From positions 1,116,001-1,180,000 of the forward strand of contig CAVXUX010000002.1 of the NCBI GenBank assembly GCA_963765135.1: a stretch of 64,000 nt of DNA. Reading direction: 5' to 3'. This document shows, one piece after another, positions 15,071-24,186 of this stretch. Positions within the stretch are counted from its first letter, which is position 1. Each line of letters opens with the position of its first letter. The position numbers and the translations under genes are program-made. The DNA is from JACVRW01 sp963765135 (GTDB taxonomy: Bacteria; Actinomycetota; Thermoleophilia; Solirubrobacterales; Thermoleophilaceae). The notes below the pieces were generated by a model. The model made no database searches, was not told the DNA's origin, and saw nothing but the letters and a program-made list of their open reading frames with translations.

Positions 15071-16768
15071 ATGACCTCAGCCGACACAGTTACGGCCCGC
15101 GGCGCGTCCGAAGCGGTGAGCGCGGCCGTGGACGTGCTGCTGGCGGACGCCGCTCTCGACCGGCGCGTCCCGTTCGTCACCCCAGGGCCGGCCCTTCGCA
15201 TCGCCGGCGGCCTTGCGCGGCGGCCTGTGCGGACGGCGCGGCGCGTCGCGTCGCTCGGCACCGAGCTGACCCGGGTGGCGACCGGGCGCTCGCAGCTGCG
15301 CGCGAGCCGCCGCGACCGGCGCTTCGCCGACCCGGCGTGGGAGTCGAGCTGGCTGTTTCGCCGGCTGATGCAGAGCCATCTCGCCGTCGAGGAGACGGTC
15401 GACGGCTTGATCTCGGAGGCCTCTCTCGACTGGGCCCGCGAGCGCCAGGCGCGGCTCGCGGCGAGTAACGTCCTCGACGCACTGGCGCCGAGCAACTACG
15501 CCTGGTCGAACCCGGCCGTGATCAAGGAGACCGTGGATCAGGGCGGCGTGAACCTGGCGCGCGGCGCTCGCCGCTTCGCGGAGGACTTTCCGCACCTGCC
15601 GGCCACGGTCGACACCACGAAGTTCGCCGTGGGCGAGAACCTGGCGGTGACGAAGGGGTCGGTCGTGCTCCGCAGCGAGGTCTTCGAGCTCATCCAGTAC
15701 GCCCCGCAGACGAAGGAGGTGCGCGAGGTTCCGCTGCTCTTCGTGCCACCGACCATCAACAAGTTCTACGTGCTGGATCTCGCCCCGGAGCGGAGCATGG
15801 TCGAATGGCTGCTGCGCCAGGGCCAGCAGGTTTTCGCCATCTCGTGGCGCAACCCGGACGCCGAGCAGGGCCACTTCGACCTCGACACCTACGGCGCGGC
15901 GGTGCTCGAGGCGCGCGACGCGGTCGCCGCGATCACCGGGCAGCCCGCGGTTCACCTGAACGCCGCGTGCTCCGGCGGCATGATCGCGGCCGGCGCGCTG
16001 GGACATCTGGCCGCTGAGGACCGGCTCGGTGAGATCGCGTCGCTGACGCTGATGGTGGTGGCGCTCGACAACGAGCGCGCCGGGACGGCTGCCGCGTTCG
16101 CCGGCCGCGACGTGGCGGCAGCGGCGGTCGCAGAGTCCGCGCGCCGTGGCTACGTGGACGGCCAGGCGCTCGCCGGCGTGTTCACATGGCTGCGCCCGAA
16201 CGACCTGGTGTGGAATTACGTCGTCAACAACTACCTCATGGGGAAGGCGCCGCCGGCGTTCGACGTCCTGTACTGGAACCAGGACAGCGTCCGGCTCGCC
16301 GCGGGTGTGCACCGCGACTTCATCAGGATCGGGCTCGAGAACGCCTTCGCGGAGCCCGGCGCGCTCGAGGTACTCGGCACGCCGGTCGACCTCGGCGCCG
16401 TGGAGCTCGACAGCTATGTCGTCGCCGGCCTGACTGACCACATCATCCCGTGGGAGAGCGCTTATCGCAGCACACAGCTGCTCGGCGGCTCGTCGAGGTT
16501 CGTTCTCTCCACGAGCGGCCACATCCAGGCCCTCGTGAATCCGCCCGCCCCCGACAGCCGCGCGACCTACCGCGTGACCGACGACCCGCCCGCCGACGCC
16601 GAGCGATGGGCGCGGTCGGCGCCGAAGCAGCCCGGGAGCTGGTGGCCCGACTACGACGGGTGGCTCGCCGCGCGCTCCGGCGACCTGAAGCCCGCCCCGA
16701 AGCGACTCGGCGGCGGCGGCTTCAAGGCGCTCGCGAAGGCGCCGGGCACCTACGTCCACGCGGCCTGA
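15071..16768 (+). CDS. phaC: poly(3-hydroxyalkanoate) synthase
   Basis: 565 aa, class I/II size. The catalytic triad is visible: Cys300 in NAACSGGM, Asp456 in LTDHIIPW and His484 in SGHIQALVNPP. PPTINKFYVLDL and the late GSWWPDYDGWLAARSG are typical synthase blocks. The lipase-like box reads A-C-S-G-G rather than the usual G-x-C-x-G. The enzyme polymerises hydroxyacyl-CoA into storage granules. ATG 15071 has AAGGTGAG. It follows the depolymerase gene and precedes an acyl-CoA dehydrogenase by 10 nt, so it is probably co-transcribed with the latter. Confidence 0.88.
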   Translation: MTSADTVTARGASEAVSAAVDVLLADAALDRRVPFVTPGPALRIAGGLARRPVRTARRVASLGTELTRVATGRSQLRASRRDRRFADPAWESSWLFRRLMQSHLAVEETVDGLISEASLDWARERQARLAASNVLDALAPSNYAWSNPAVIKETVDQGGVNLARGARRFAEDFPHLPATVDTTKFAVGENLAVTKGSVVLRSEVFELIQYAPQTKEVREVPLLFVPPTINKFYVLDLAPERSMVEWLLRQGQQVFAISWRNPDAEQGHFDLDTYGAAVLEARDAVAAITGQPAVHLNAACSGGMIAAGALGHLAAEDRLGEIASLTLMVVALDNERAGTAAAFAGRDVAAAAVAESARRGYVDGQALAGVFTWLRPNDLVWNYVVNNYLMGKAPPAFDVLYWNQDSVRLAAGVHRDFIRIGLENAFAEPGALEVLGTPVDLGAVELDSYVVAGLTDHIIPWESAYRSTQLLGGSSRFVLSTSGHIQALVNPPAPDSRATYRVTDDPPADAERWARSAPKQPGSWWPDYDGWLAARSGDLKPAPKRLGGGGFKALAKAPGTYVHAA

Positions 16769-16778
16769 GAGGAGTCCG

Positions 16779-17981
16779 ATGACGACCCAGTCCCTGCCCT
16801 ATGCCCACCTCGGCGAGGCGCTCGCCACGGACTACTTCCAGGTCCGCGAGCAGTTCACCGACGAGCAGTGGGACCACTTCATCACCACGCGCCGCTTCGT
16901 CGACGAGGAGGTGCTGCCGGCGATCAACGACTACTGGGAGGCCGCGGAGCTGCCCTGGCCGCTCATGCGCCGCCTTGCGGACCTGGGCCTCTACGGCGAG
17001 GACATCACCGGCTACGCCTGCCCCGGCATGAGCCCGCTCGCGCGCGGCCTCGTCAACATGGAGCTCCACCGTGGCGACGGCAGCCTCGGCACATTCCTCG
17101 GCGTCCAGTCGGGGCTCGCGATGAAGTCGATCGATCTGCTCGGCAGCGAGGAGCAGAAGGAGCGCTGGCTTCCCGCCATGGCCCGCCTCGAAGCGATCGG
17201 GGCGTTCGCACTCACCGAGCCCGCCCACGGCTCCGACTCGGTCGCGCTCGAGACGACCGCTCGCCGCGATGGCGGCGACTGGGTGCTGGACGGCGCCAAG
17301 CGCTGGATAGGCAACGGCTCCATCGCCGACGTGGTCGTCGTGTGGTCCCGCTCGGAAGAGGACGGTCAGGTCAAGGGCTTCCTGGTCGAGACCGACACGC
17401 CGGGTTTCGGGGCCGAGACGATGACGGGGAAGGGCGCCGCGCGCGCGATCTGGCAGGCGGAGATAGAGCTCGACGGTGTGCGGGTCCCCGAGAGCGCCCG
17501 GCTGCCGGGAGCGAACACGTTCAAGGACGCCGGCCAGGTGCTCGTGACGACCCGCTCGACGTGCGCGTGGGCCGCGCTCGGGCACGCCGTGGCGGCGTAC
17601 GACGCGGCTCTTACCTACGCCAAGGAGCGCGTCCAGTTCGGGAAGCCCCTCTGCAGCTTCCAGATCGTCCAGGAGCGCCTCGTCCGCATGCTCTCGGAAA
17701 TCACCGGCATGCAGCTGTACTGCATGCAGCTCGCCCGCCTCGAGGAGGCCGGGCAGCTGACCGACACGATCGCCGGGCTCGCGAAGTACAACAACACGCG
17801 GAAGGCACGCGCGGTGATCGCCGACGCGCGTGACATGCTGGGCGGGAACGGCGTCCTCCTGGCTAACCACGTGATCCGCCACATGGGCGACATCGAGGTC
17901 ATCCACACCTTTGAGGGCACCGAGACGATGCAGGCGCTGATCGTCGGGCGCGACATCACGGGCGTCGGCGCGTTCGTATAG
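16779..17981 (+). CDS. acyl-CoA dehydrogenase (glutaryl-CoA dehydrogenase-like)
   Basis: 400 aa. Flavin-binding FALTEPAHGSDS, substrate-site residues and the C-terminal catalytic Glu379 (HTFEGTETMQALIVGR) place it in the acyl-CoA dehydrogenase family, near glutaryl-CoA dehydrogenase in the position of the base and the terminal GRDITG segment. It should form an enoyl-CoA using FAD and electron-transfer flavoprotein. The start ATG has GAGGAG and lies 10 nt after phaC, linking beta-oxidation or aromatic CoA catabolism to PHA synthesis. Confidence 0.85.
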   Translation: MTTQSLPYAHLGEALATDYFQVREQFTDEQWDHFITTRRFVDEEVLPAINDYWEAAELPWPLMRRLADLGLYGEDITGYACPGMSPLARGLVNMELHRGDGSLGTFLGVQSGLAMKSIDLLGSEEQKERWLPAMARLEAIGAFALTEPAHGSDSVALETTARRDGGDWVLDGAKRWIGNGSIADVVVVWSRSEEDGQVKGFLVETDTPGFGAETMTGKGAARAIWQAEIELDGVRVPESARLPGANTFKDAGQVLVTTRSTCAWAALGHAVAAYDAALTYAKERVQFGKPLCSFQIVQERLVRMLSEITGMQLYCMQLARLEEAGQLTDTIAGLAKYNNTRKARAVIADARDMLGGNGVLLANHVIRHMGDIEVIHTFEGTETMQALIVGRDITGVGAFV

Positions 17982-18031
17982 ACGCGCGCACGCGCGCGAA
18001 CCCCGCGCGCGGGAGTACGATCGGCACTGAG

Positions 18032-19303
18032 ATGGCCACGCCGGCGTCAGCCGAGCCCGACGCCCTCCCTAAGGATGCCGCCGCGCGTGCGGTGAGAGAG
18101 CTCGCCGCGGACCTGCTCCCGTCGACGCGAGAGATCTCGCAAGCCCTCGTGGACCACCTCGCCGCCGCGCTCCCCGAGCTGGCGGCGGGCGACGACGAAT
18201 TGCGCGAAGCGATGCTCGCCAGCGGCGAGGCGAACATCGACCAGGTGCTGCGACTGCTGCGCGCGGGCGCGGATGCCGACGCGGTGGTCGTGCCGATCGA
18301 GGTCGCGCAGCACGTCCGCGGCCTCGTACGCCACGGGGTCACGCTGCCGGTGCTGCTGCGCTCCTATCGCCTCGGGCACGCGTGGTTCTGGGACCGCTGG
18401 TCGCAGGCGCTGCACGACCGCATCGAAAGCCTCGAGGATCTCCTCGCGGCGCAGGAGCAGAGCTCGGCGTTCATGTTCGCCTACGTGGACCGGATCTCCG
18501 ACATCCTCGTGGAGGACTACGGCAGCGAGCGCGAGCGAATGGCACGCGGCGCTGCGCAGCTGCGCGGAGACACCGTCCGCTCGATCCTCGCCGGCGAGCC
18601 GATTGACGAGGAGCTCGCCGTACAGAGGCTCGGCTACGAGCTGCGCCGGCACCACGTTTCGCTGCGGCTGTCGAGCAGTGCGAGAGAGGTCCGCGGGCTG
18701 GAGCGGGCCGCGCGCGAGGCCGCGGCCGCACTGGGACCGGGTGAGCCGCTCGTGATTCCGTCCGGCGTGGCGAGCCTGGATGTGTGGTGCGGCGCGTACG
18801 AGCCTCCCACGGCCGCGGCCCTCGAGGCCTACGTGCCGCCCGATGGGGTGCGCGTCGCGTTCGGCGGGCCCGGCCGGGACGTCCCCGGATTCCGCCGGAC
18901 CCATGCCGAGGCCATGCAGGCCGCGCGCGTGGCCGCACTCGCCGGCGACTCGGCTGCCGCGGTGACTAGCTACCAGAGCGTCGAGCTCGTATCGCTGCTG
19001 GCGGGCGACCTGCCGAGGGCGCGCAGGTTCGTCGCGGCGCAGCTCGGGCCGCTCGCGTCCACATCCGAGACCGCGGAGCGGCTGCGCGAGACCGTTCTCG
19101 CCTTCCTCGCCGCCGGGGGGAGCGGCACCCGCGCCGCCAAGGAGCTCTACGTCCACCAGAACACCGTGACCTATCGCGTCAAGCAGGCAGAGGAGCTGAT
19201 GGGCCGACGGGTCAACCACAGCCCGGTCGAGCTGGTGTGCGCGCTCACGCTGGCCGCCACGCTTGGCGCCGCCGTGCTGGCCGACGAGATCGCCTCTGGC
19301 TGA
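18032..19303 (+). CDS. PucR/CdaR-type transcriptional regulator
   Basis: 423 aa. The N-terminal half is a helical sensory region. The centre resembles the GGDEF-like domain of the family. The C-terminal PucR helix-turn-helix is clear (GTRAAKELYVHQNTVTYRVK). Members often control degradation of aromatic or nitrogenous compounds from neighbouring genes. It sits between the PHA/acyl-CoA genes and the aromatic operon and is the natural candidate to bind the two 17-bp palindromes (14988, 19318); that link is inference. The start ATG has only a weak ribosome site. Confidence 0.8.
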   Translation: MATPASAEPDALPKDAAARAVRELAADLLPSTREISQALVDHLAAALPELAAGDDELREAMLASGEANIDQVLRLLRAGADADAVVVPIEVAQHVRGLVRHGVTLPVLLRSYRLGHAWFWDRWSQALHDRIESLEDLLAAQEQSSAFMFAYVDRISDILVEDYGSERERMARGAAQLRGDTVRSILAGEPIDEELAVQRLGYELRRHHVSLRLSSSAREVRGLERAAREAAAALGPGEPLVIPSGVASLDVWCGAYEPPTAAALEAYVPPDGVRVAFGGPGRDVPGFRRTHAEAMQAARVAALAGDSAAAVTSYQSVELVSLLAGDLPRARRFVAAQLGPLASTSETAERLRETVLAFLAAGGSGTRAAKELYVHQNTVTYRVKQAEELMGRRVNHSPVELVCALTLAATLGAAVLADEIASG

Positions 19304-19317
19304 GCCCGCCCAGCGCC

Positions 19318-19334
19318 TTGTGGTGCGACCACAA
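19318..19334. promoter_or_regulatory. 17-bp perfect palindrome before aromatic operon
   Basis: TTGTGGT-GCG-ACCACAA, a perfect 7+7 palindrome 96 nt before the CoA-ligase start and just after the PucR-type gene. Same arm sequence and spacing as the element before phaC. Confidence 0.6.
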
Positions 19335-19430
19335 CGAGCCGCGGAACTTCGTCGCCTGCCCCCATAGGCCGCGGCGCCGGGCGCCCGTAGGTTCCCGTGA
19401 GCGAACCAGCATTCGAGACGAGGAGCACCG

Positions 19431-20915
19431 ATGTCCGCCACCCAGATCGCAAACGTCCCCCTGGCCGGCCTCCCGGAGGCGCGCGCCGGCGCAGAGCCGC
19501 ACGCGCCCGCGCTCGCCGACGACGCGGGCACGCTCGACAACGCCGCGTTCGCCGACCGCGTCGCCCGCGCGGCCGCGCTGTTCGACCGCCTCGGCGTCCG
19601 CGCCGGCGATGTCGTGGCGATCGCAATGCCGAACCGGGTCGAGCTGATCATCGCCCTCTTCGCGGCCTGGCGTCTCGGCGCAGCGGCGACGCCCGTAAAC
19701 CCCGCGCTCACTCCGACCGAGATGCAGTATCAAGTGGATGACGCAGGCGCCAAGGTCGTGGTCGGCGACGGCCTCGAGCTCGACGCCACGGTCGTCGACG
19801 TCGACGCGCTCGCGGCGGAGCCGTCCGCCCACCGGGTGGCCGCCGACATGCGACCCGACTCGCTGGCGCTGCTGATCTACACCAGCGGGACGACCGGCAA
19901 GCCGAAGGGCGTGATGCTCGACCACGCCAACATCGCCGCGATGTGCGACATGACGCGCGCGGGTCTCGGCATCACAGCTGTCGACCACAGCCTGCTGATC
20001 CTTCCGCTCTTCCACGTCAACGGCATCGTCGTCGGGACGCTGACGCCGTTGCTCGCCGGTGGCCGCGTGACGGTCGCGGGCCGCTTCAGCCCGAAGACCT
20101 TCTTCGGGCTCGTCGAGCGGATCCGCCCGACGTACTTCTCGGCCGTGCCGGCGATCTACGCGATGCTGACCTCGATGCCCGAGGCCCAGACGGCCGACAC
20201 GTCATCGCTGCGGCTGGTCGTGTGCGGCGCGGCCCCGATGCCCGCCGAGCTGATCGCCCGCGTCGAGGACGTCCTCGGCGTCGCGCTCGTCGAAGGCTAC
20301 GGGCTCTCCGAGGGTTCTTGCGCCTCGACGCTCAACCCCTTCGACGGCGTCCGCAAGCCCGGCACAGTCGGCCTCCCGCTGCCCGGCCAGGAGGTGCGCG
20401 TCGTCGACCAGCTCGGCAATTCTGTTCCGCAGGGAGAGCGCGGGGAGATCGTCATCCGCGGCGCCAACGTGATGCGCGGCTACCTCAACCGGCCCGAGGA
20501 CACCGCCAAGACGATCATCGATGGCTGGCTCCATACCGGCGACGTCGGCATCTTCGACGAGGACGGCTACCTGCGGATCGTCGACCGCATCAAGGACATG
20601 ATCATCCGCGGCGGCGAGAACATCTACCCCAAGGAGATCGAGACGGTCCTCTACAGCAACGATGCCGTGCTCGAGGCCGCGGTCGTCGGACAGGCGGACG
20701 ACGTGCTCGGTGAGGTCGTCGTCGCCTACGTCTCGGTCCGGCCCGGGGCGACTGTCACGGTCGAGGAGCTCGAGGCGCTGTGCGCCGAGCGGCTCGCCAA
20801 GTACAAGCGCCCGGTGGCGATCGAGCTCCTCGACGAGATCCCCAAGAATCACGTCGGCAAGATCGACAAGCCGGCGCTCAGGAAGGAAGCTGTGATCGAG
20901 GGAGAACGCCCGTGA
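19431..20915 (+). CDS. acyl/aryl-CoA ligase (AMP-forming)
   Basis: 494 aa. Canonical adenylate-forming motifs: IYTSGTTGKPKGVMLDH (ATP-binding loop), EGYGLSEGS, GWLHTGDVG, DRIKDMIIRGGENIYP and the catalytic Lys in NHVGKIDKPALRK. It activates a carboxylic acid to its CoA thioester; the partners suggest an aromatic or fatty acid. ATG 19431 has GAGGAG. First gene of a run of six whose ends overlap by 1-4 nt through 25115, so it heads a single operon under the 19318 palindrome. Confidence 0.85.
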   Translation: MSATQIANVPLAGLPEARAGAEPHAPALADDAGTLDNAAFADRVARAAALFDRLGVRAGDVVAIAMPNRVELIIALFAAWRLGAAATPVNPALTPTEMQYQVDDAGAKVVVGDGLELDATVVDVDALAAEPSAHRVAADMRPDSLALLIYTSGTTGKPKGVMLDHANIAAMCDMTRAGLGITAVDHSLLILPLFHVNGIVVGTLTPLLAGGRVTVAGRFSPKTFFGLVERIRPTYFSAVPAIYAMLTSMPEAQTADTSSLRLVVCGAAPMPAELIARVEDVLGVALVEGYGLSEGSCASTLNPFDGVRKPGTVGLPLPGQEVRVVDQLGNSVPQGERGEIVIRGANVMRGYLNRPEDTAKTIIDGWLHTGDVGIFDEDGYLRIVDRIKDMIIRGGENIYPKEIETVLYSNDAVLEAAVVGQADDVLGEVVVAYVSVRPGATVTVEELEALCAERLAKYKRPVAIELLDEIPKNHVGKIDKPALRKEAVIEGERP

Positions 20916-21851
20916 AGCTCCGCGTGACAGCCCAAGGACTGATCGGCGAGGACGCCGAGCGAGGGCGCTGGGTACGCCTTCCGGGCTCTGAGGACCTGCT
21001 GTCTTTCCTGGCGGGTGGCGACGAGACGTGGGGGCGGGCCGAGGCCGCGATGGCAAGCGCGCCGCAGGCCGATCCGAGCACCGCCTTGCTGCCCTTCCAC
21101 CCGCGCTCGATCCGGGCGTTCATGCTGTGGGAGCAGCACGTGATCGACTCGAGCCGGATGCTCGTCAAGAGGTTCTTCCCGGCGCCCGATGGCGAAGGTC
21201 ATCCTGGGGTACGAGCGGCTCACCGGCAGGACGTTCCCGAAGCTCAAGCCGAACGACCGCTTCCGAGAGGCGCCGACATTCTACGTCGCGAACCACACGT
21301 CGGTGCTCGCCGACGGCGAGGACATGTGGTGGCCGTCGCACACGAAGTACCTCGACTTCGAGCTCGAGCTCGCCTGCGTGCTCGCGAAGCCGCTCGTCGA
21401 CGCGACGCCGGAGGAGGCGATCGACGCGGTGGGCGGCTGGTTCATCATGAACGACTGGAGCGCGCGCGACGTTCAGGCGGACGACGCGCGGCGCAACATC
21501 TTCGGCCCCGTCGTCAAATCGAAGACGTTCGCCAATTCGATCGGCTTCGACGTCGTGACCGCGGACGCGGTGCCGGACTGGACCGCGATGCGCGGCCGCG
21601 TGCGCGTCGACGGCCAGCTCTGGTGCGAGGGAACGACGGCGAATCCGCAGCACACGCTCGGCGCGATGCTCGCCTACGCGTCCGCCGGCGAGAAGCTCGA
21701 CGCGGGTGACGTGATCTCGACGGGCACGATGCCCGGCTGCTGCGGCCTCGAGCTCGACCGCTGGATCCAGCCGGGACAGACCGTCGAGCTCGAGATCGAC
21801 GGGATCGGCACGCTCACCAACCGGATCAGCCCGACCGCGGTGCCCGTGTGA
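20912..21851 (+). pseudogene. fumarylacetoacetate hydrolase family protein, one frameshift
   Basis: GTG 20912 overlaps the ligase stop (GTGA). The first frame encodes an N-terminal domain up to KRFFPAP near 21188. One extra base there shifts the rest (MAKVILGYERLTGRTFP...) into another frame, which continues to 21851 with the hydrolase core (FVVANHTS-like region, FIMNDWSARDVQ, GDVISTGTMPGCCG). Removing one base gives about 312 continuous residues. Members hydrolyse C-C bonds or isomerise/decarboxylate ring-fission products, which fits this operon. Decay and sequencing indel are both possible. Confidence 0.7.
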
Positions 21852-23374
21852 TGGCCGACTGCGACGTGCTCATCTGCGGCCTCGGCCCGGTGGGCCAGCT
21901 GCTCGCGCTGCTGCTCGACGAGCTCGGGGTGTCGGTCATCGCCTTCGATAAGGCGAGCGAGCCCTACGACCTGCCGCGCGCGGCCGTCGTGGACGACGAG
22001 GTCATGCGCATCTTCCAGGCCGCCGGCGTGGACCGGGAGGTCATGCGAGCCGCGCAGGTCGCGCCGGTGGTGAGCCTCGTCGATCGCAGGGGGCGGGCGA
22101 CGGAGGTGTTCCGCTTCGGCGACGGCGAGCTCGGGCACCCGCCGCTCGTCTCGATCCACCAGCCGTCGTTCGAGCGCGTGATGGTCGCGGCGCTCGAACG
22201 GCGTGGCGTCGACCTGCGCTGGGAGCGACGGCTCGACTCGCTGGACCGCCGCGGCCGCGATGTCAGCGCCTGGGTGCGGCCCTCGGGCGGCGGGCCCGCC
22301 ACCGAGCTGCGCGCGCGCTACCTCGTCGGTTGCGACGGGGCCCGCAGCGCCGTGCGCGCCCGGCTGGGCGTCGCGTTCGGCGGGTCGACGTTCGCTCAGC
22401 GCTGGCTCGTCGTGGACGGCACGCTCGACCGGCCGCTCGCGCGCGCGCCGCACCCCCATTTCGTCGGCGATCCGGCGCGGCCGGCCGTCTGTCTGCCGAT
22501 GTCGCCCGGCAGGCACCGCTGGGAGTGGATGATCCACCCGGGCGAGGACGCGGAGCGCTTTCTCGCGCCGGGGCGGATCCGCGAGCTGATGGAGCCGTGG
22601 ATCACGGACGAACGGGTCGACGTCGAGCGGGCGGTTGTCTACACGTTCCATGCGCGCCGAGCGGAGCGGTGGCGTGCCGGGCGGGTGCTGCTCGCGGGCG
22701 ACGCCGCTCACACCATGCCGCCGTTCGTCGGCCAAGGCTTCAGCTCGGGGGCGCGCGACGCGGGGAACCTGGCGTGGAAGCTCGACGCGGTTCTGCGCGG
22801 CGCACCGGAGCGGCTGCTGGACAGCTACCAGGTCGAGCGATGCCGGCACGTGACGAAGATGCAGAACTTCGCAATCCGCTGGGGCGCGGCGGTGCAGACG
22901 CGGCGGCCCGGGCTGGCCCGGCTGCGCGACTCGGCGATCGGCGGGCTCGAGAGCACCGGCGTGCTCGATTGGCTCCAGTCGCGCGCAAAGCCGCTGCCGA
23001 CCGCGGCCGCCGGAGCGTTTGCGAACCGTCCCCATCCGTTTCCGCCGAACCGCAAGGTCGGGGCGCTGTTCCCGCAGCCCGTGATCGACGGCGTCCGCCT
23101 CGACGACCGGCTTGGGACGGGATGGGGCGCTGTGTCGGCCTCCCCCGAAGCCAGTGCGCGCCTGCGCGCGGCGGGACTCACCGTGCTCGATGGCCCGGAC
23201 GACGCCTGGCTTCGCCGCCACTCGCTCGACTTCGCGCTCCTGCGCCCCGACCGGTACGTCTTCGCGTGCGGGGCCGCGGCGGAGGCCGGAGCCGCGGCAG
23301 CCGCCGCCCGGCGGCTGGTTGGGGATGGGCTTCGAAGCGCAGCGATTGCCTCGCGCGGGGCGGTGGCGGCGTGA
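21851..23374 (+). CDS. FAD-dependent aromatic monooxygenase (MhpA/PheA-like)
   Basis: 507 aa. N-terminal Rossmann motif VLICGLGPVGQLLALLLDE for the FAD ADP moiety, a DG-type motif (YLVGCDGARSAVR) and the distal flavin motif GDAAHTMPPFVGQGFSSG define a class A flavoprotein hydroxylase. It should hydroxylate a phenolic ring ahead of ring cleavage. ATG 21851 overlaps the preceding stop (TGATG), and its own stop overlaps the next GTG. Confidence 0.85.
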   Translation: MADCDVLICGLGPVGQLLALLLDELGVSVIAFDKASEPYDLPRAAVVDDEVMRIFQAAGVDREVMRAAQVAPVVSLVDRRGRATEVFRFGDGELGHPPLVSIHQPSFERVMVAALERRGVDLRWERRLDSLDRRGRDVSAWVRPSGGGPATELRARYLVGCDGARSAVRARLGVAFGGSTFAQRWLVVDGTLDRPLARAPHPHFVGDPARPAVCLPMSPGRHRWEWMIHPGEDAERFLAPGRIRELMEPWITDERVDVERAVVYTFHARRAERWRAGRVLLAGDAAHTMPPFVGQGFSSGARDAGNLAWKLDAVLRGAPERLLDSYQVERCRHVTKMQNFAIRWGAAVQTRRPGLARLRDSAIGGLESTGVLDWLQSRAKPLPTAAAGAFANRPHPFPPNRKVGALFPQPVIDGVRLDDRLGTGWGAVSASPEASARLRAAGLTVLDGPDDAWLRRHSLDFALLRPDRYVFACGAAAEAGAAAAAARRLVGDGLRSAAIASRGAVAA

Positions 23375-24186
23375 TCGCGCTGCTCGGCGCGACGGGCACG
23401 ATCGGGCGGCACGTCGCCGCTGACCTCGCCGAGCGCGGCGCCGATGCGCGCGCGGTCGTGCGCGACCCGAGCCGAAGCGATGTGCCGCTGCCGGTGGTGC
23501 ACGGCGACCTGACGCGGCCGCAGACGCTCCGCGCGGCGTTCGACGGAGCCGAGCGGCTGCTGCTCCTGACACCGCACGGTCCCGATCAGGATCTGCACGA
23601 GGCGGCGGCGGTCGAGGCCGCGGTCGCCGCCGGGGTGCAGCGGATCGTGAAGGTGTCCGGCGGGGCCCCCTCGCTCGGGCCGAACGGTCCGTCGCCGACG
23701 GCGGTCGGCCACTGGCGCACCGAGCGGCTGATCGAGGCGTCGGGCCTGCGCTGGACGTTCCTGCGGCCGAGCTTCCTGATGCAGAACCTGCTGTCGCTGC
23801 CGCTGACCGGCGGCCTGCTTCTCGCGCCGATGGGCCATGCGCCGGTCGCCATGGTCGACGCGCGCGACGTCGCCGCCTGTGCGGTCGCGGCCCTGACGGG
23901 GAGCGACGGCGACGGCGCCTGGCACCTTACGGGACCCGCGGGGGTGACGTTCGCCGATGTCGCGCCGTATCTTGGGGCGCGGCGCTACCTGAACCTCCCG
24001 AGGAAGGTCGCGGCGACAGTCATGCGCAGGCGCGGAGCGCCGGCGTTCGAGGTCGAGCACGCCATCGGCATGGCGGCATATCTGGCCTCGGGCGCCGACG
24101 GTGCCCCGACGAACGACGTCCGCCGGCTGACCGGCCGCCCGCCGCGGTCGCTCGAGCAGTTCTTCAAAGACGAGAAAGGCACATGA
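23371..24186 (+). CDS. NmrA/atypical SDR NAD(P)-binding protein
   Basis: 271 aa. It begins with the Rossmann motif ALLGATGTIGRHVAADLA and continues with VVHGDLTRP and an HWRTERLIEASGL segment, typical of NmrA/NAD(P)H-binding atypical SDRs that lack the catalytic Tyr-x3-Lys. It may be a redox sensor or a reductase acting on an intermediate of the pathway. GTG 23371 overlaps the monooxygenase stop by four bases. Confidence 0.75.
   Translation: MIALLGATGTIGRHVAADLAERGADARAVVRDPSRSDVPLPVVHGDLTRPQTLRAAFDGAERLLLLTPHGPDQDLHEAAAVEAAVAAGVQRIVKVSGGAPSLGPNGPSPTAVGHWRTERLIEASGLRWTFLRPSFLMQNLLSLPLTGGLLLAPMGHAPVAMVDARDVAACAVAALTGSDGDGAWHLTGPAGVTFADVAPYLGARRYLNLPRKVAATVMRRRGAPAFEVEHAIGMAAYLASGADGAPTNDVRRLTGRPPRSLEQFFKDEKGT

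Noticed and set aside
15077..16759. 560-codon minus-strand frame opposite phaC
   Set aside because: Shadow of the PHA synthase; the sense frame has the full catalytic triad.
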